A stretch of DNA of 35,586 bases from Setaria digitata (lineage: Eukaryota; Nematoda; Chromadorea; Rhabditida; Setariidae): the NCBI GenBank assembly GCA_003640385.1, contig RCAB01000579.1, forward strand, positions 1 through 35,586. Direction: 5' to 3'. Under the pieces are notes generated by a model. The model saw only the letters and a list, made by a program, of their open reading frames with translations. It did not search any database and had not been told where the DNA came from. Positions 33,151 through 35,586 of the stretch are shown here, piece after piece; position 1 is the stretch's first letter, and each line of letters opens with the position of its first letter. The position numbers were made by a program, and so were the translations under genes.

Positions 33151-33202
33151 ATTTTGGTAATAAGAATGATACATATATATATGTATTTCTTATTACCAAA
33201 AT
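33151..33202. other. 52-nt hairpin with perfect 16-bp stem
   Basis: ATTTTGGTAATAAGAA (33151-33166) pairs exactly with TTCTTATTACCAAAAT (33187-33202). Between them lie a 2-nt bulge (TG) and an 18-bp perfect palindrome (ATACATATATATATGTAT, 33169-33186) that extends the stem by up to 9 pairs. Confidence 0.85.
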
Positions 33203-33584
33203 ATTATATATATATATGTTAGGGAAATTTTTAATTATTCAAAATGATTATTTTTTATTGGAAAAGAAAAAATTTTTCTTTAGAAAGCACATTCGTGTTT
33301 TAATAATCCATTTTATTACTTAATTGATTCATTGATTGTGAAAAAAGCTTTTCATTAATTGAAATATCAAAAGTGGAAAAGTCGAAGTTAGAGCAATTTT
33401 AAAACTTTTCAAATATATTTTGATGAAGTCCTATAGATTGTTGTTTTGCAATTTCATTGAATGAATCAATTAGCTGGATCGATTAGTTGCGAAATATTGA
33501 GCAAAGCGTTGAAAATTTGTAGTAAATAAGATTGAAATTTGCATAATTTTGTAACTTTTCACGCATAATTGAACTAAATTTAAA

Positions 33585-33652
33585 AATCTCAATTCATTTG
33601 TTTTATTGATTTAATAACAATCTCAATTCATTTGTTTTATTGATTTAATAAC
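33585..33652. repeat. Exact 34-bp tandem duplication
   Basis: AATCTCAATTCATTTG...TTTAATAAC occurs at 33585-33618 and again at 33619-33652 without a difference, so the duplication is recent or is an assembly artefact. Confidence 0.92.
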
Positions 33653-33899
33653 AATTTGATTTCCTAATTACGGGCTATTAGCGAATCAAAATGATAAATG
33701 AATCGAAATTCTAAAAATATTTTAATCATTTTAATTTTTCTTAATTCTTATTTTTGCCTATTCTGCTATCGCAGTGATTAATTAATTAATATTGATTGAT
33801 TAGAAAATAATGCTAAAATATGATGAATAAAATGAAATTTAAACAAATTTTAAACTATTTTCAAGCAGATTTCAAATAGGAATAAAATAAATTTCGAAA

Positions 33900-34000
33900 A
33901 TGGAAAGACTGCCCTCTAACGAAGCGGATATAATCACGGATATAATAACTTTGCTTGTAGAAGTTGATGAATGCAAGCAACGATGATTTTGATTATGAGG
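33900..34000 (+). CDS. Weak first-exon or pseudogene candidate
   Basis: ATG at 33900 opens a frame reading MERLPSNEADIITDIITLLV then EVDECKQR, with a TGA at 33984-33986. A shift of one base at that stop continues as DDFDYEG up to GAGGG|GTAAAT at about 34000. The acidic composition and codon mix look like real protein and are richer in G and C than the flanks. It may be a decayed gene with one frameshift or a short peptide. No family is assigned. Confidence 0.25.
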
Positions 34001-34051
34001 GGTAAATCACTCTCGACATTTACTCTCGATGACGATCCATCGATGCATTTG

Positions 34052-34070
34052 CGTATGTACTAAACATACG
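34052..34070. other. Small perfect hairpin
   Basis: CGTATGT (34052-34058), loop ACTAA, ACATACG (34064-34070). Confidence 0.5.
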
Positions 34071-34153
34071 TACTAAACTATTAGCAAACTACCCGTCTTG
34101 CTACTTATTTATTAGTATTATGTGCATGCTGTAAACAAGTATACTGCATTTAG

Positions 34154-34188
34154 ATTGCATGCATGCATGCATTATGCATGCATGCAAT
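34154..34188. repeat. GCAT repeat forming an inverted repeat
   Basis: TTGCATGCATGCAT and ATGCATGCATGCAA face each other across a few bases. The GCAT tetranucleotide is self-complementary, so a long stem can form. Confidence 0.85.
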
Positions 34189-35400
34189 TATTAACCATAT
34201 TTCATACATGCTTATTGTATCATTATTTGTTATGAATGATGAAGAAAAAAGCAGTGGATTGGTAAATGAAACATTTGGTGAACATCTTGTCCGTTATGCT
34301 TATTTCTATATTTCTTTTTTTTTTTTTAATTTAACGAATTTCATTTAAACGATAAAATGAATCTTCATTTTGAAGAACAAATAAATTTACATATAGATAG
34401 AAATGATTCCCTTAAATTTATCGGAAATTAAATTAAAAAAGAAATAAGGAACCATTGTTTTTTCTGTTTACTTCAAATAATAATGATTCATTTCCGCTAA
34501 AATATTTTTTATTATTATAAAAAAAAAAAAGAAAAAAAAAGGAAAAGCAATGTAGAAATGGAGTTTTAACCAAAAAGAAATGGCAATGAAGAAAAAGAAA
34601 GCGAAGAAAACGATAAAATATAATTCATAATTTGCTAGTAGCTTCTTATAATTTAATTAATTAATTTATTTTTTTTCAATTGTACAGTTTTGCTCATAAA
34701 TCTTTTGGATATTCGCAGAGAGTTTGTTAAAATTATTTAATTTTTGATACAAAGGCAATAATTATTTCATTATCTTTTAACATACCACAAAAAAAATGTC
34801 CTCCTCTACCATTACTCCCTTCAGGAAATTATACCCAATTATTATCCATTTCTACGGTAAAAAAAGTAAAAATAAGAAAACATGGATTCTTATGTTTTAT
34901 TAGATATACAAAAAAATGAAAAATTTCATTGCAATAAAATTGTAAAAAAATTGAAATTAATTATATATAAGGAAAAGATAAGGTTATATTATCGAATTTG
35001 AATGTAGTAATTTTGATAAATTAGCCTTTTGCCTCTTTTGATTTCCGGTGTTATTATAAAATTACATGTAAGTAAAGTAAGAAAGGAGAAAAAATTATTG
35101 CATTATCAATATTTAAAACAACCGAAAATTTAGAAATTAAACACACATCAATTCAATTGCTATTCATTTTATGTTACATGAAATTTTTTTTTTTTGAAAA
35201 AAAAGCCTTCTTCTCTATCGATAGTTGATAAGTTCGTTTTCAAACGAAATTGTTGCATCAAAAAATTTTTCCAGAAAAAAAAAACCACTTCAAATGCTTA
35301 TAATATCATTCAGGAAGGAAAAATAACTGTCTAATTTACAAAATACACAGGAAAAAATAATAAAGTAGGAGTTGGAAACCTCGTCTAATCAAAAGTCAAA
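34189..35400. other. AT-rich intergenic DNA, no gene seen
   Basis: Poly-A and poly-T runs and short open frames only, including 34163-34348 on the plus strand, which begins inside the GCAT repeat. Confidence 0.5.
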
Positions 35401-35586
35401 TTCTATTATTATAATGAAAATAACAACAATTAGTAATAATGATAATAAAAACAACAAAATTAGTCAATAAATGGCATTCATAGCAAAATTAATCAATAAT
35501 AGTGTCAATGATAATAATAATTAATAATAATAATAATAGTAATAACAATAATAATAATAATAGTAATAATAATAATAGTAATAATA
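35401..35586. repeat. AAT-rich trinucleotide region running off the window end
   Basis: AATAATAATAGTAATAAC motifs become nearly continuous from about 35505 to the last base, so the repeat probably continues beyond the window. Confidence 0.85.

Overview
The window looks like nuclear DNA from a nematode, most likely a filarial or other spirurid worm. This is an inference. It rests on very AT-rich sequence with poly-A/T runs up to 28 bases, short exons separated by introns of a few hundred bases, TTTCAG/TTTTAG-type acceptors and sparse coding content. There is no bacterial operon structure, no rRNA, no recognisable tRNA and no spliced-leader gene. One ambiguous base (N at 32139) shows this is draft assembly sequence.

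Only one gene is well supported. It lies on the minus strand from 20914 down to 16800. I assembled it by hand from seven exons: 20683-20914, 19980-20114, 19052-19222, 18341-18507, 17617-17771, 17331-17392 and 16800-17008. They join in frame into 1131 nt, or 376 residues. The protein has a signal peptide, a Reeler domain (about 28-170), a DOMON domain (about 199-318), a Ser/Thr-rich stretch and a hydrophobic C-terminal tail that suggests a GPI anchor. Reeler followed by DOMON is the ectodomain order of ferric-chelate reductase 1 (FRRS1/SDR2), but no cytochrome b561 membrane part follows. The exon 5/6 junction stays in frame only if a GC-AG intron is used, and four of the other five donors begin GTT. 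Intron 2 holds a higher-order minisatellite.

Layout: 1-16.7 kb is mostly intergenic AT-rich DNA with several hairpins (944-1018, 8593-8639, 14245-14266), trinucleotide tracts (5.4-5.8 and 8.15-8.58 kb), a CA/GT microsatellite pair (6.77-7.22 kb), a GC-rich degenerate repeat (11.04-11.28 kb) and one orphan exon candidate (13692-13740). From 16.7 to 20.97 kb lies the Reeler-DOMON gene, with a 24-bp perfect palindrome just upstream of its ATG. From 21 to 35.6 kb the DNA is again gene-poor. It holds strong perfect or near-perfect hairpins (22049-22093, 31475-31515, 33151-33202), tandem duplications (23869-24018, 30136-30213, 33585-33652), a 26-unit AAT microsatellite (25553-25630), a suspected assembly join (around 32139) and two weak coding candidates (32810-32989 minus, 33900-34000 plus).

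All calls come from reading the sequence by eye. No homology search, folding or transcript evidence was available.
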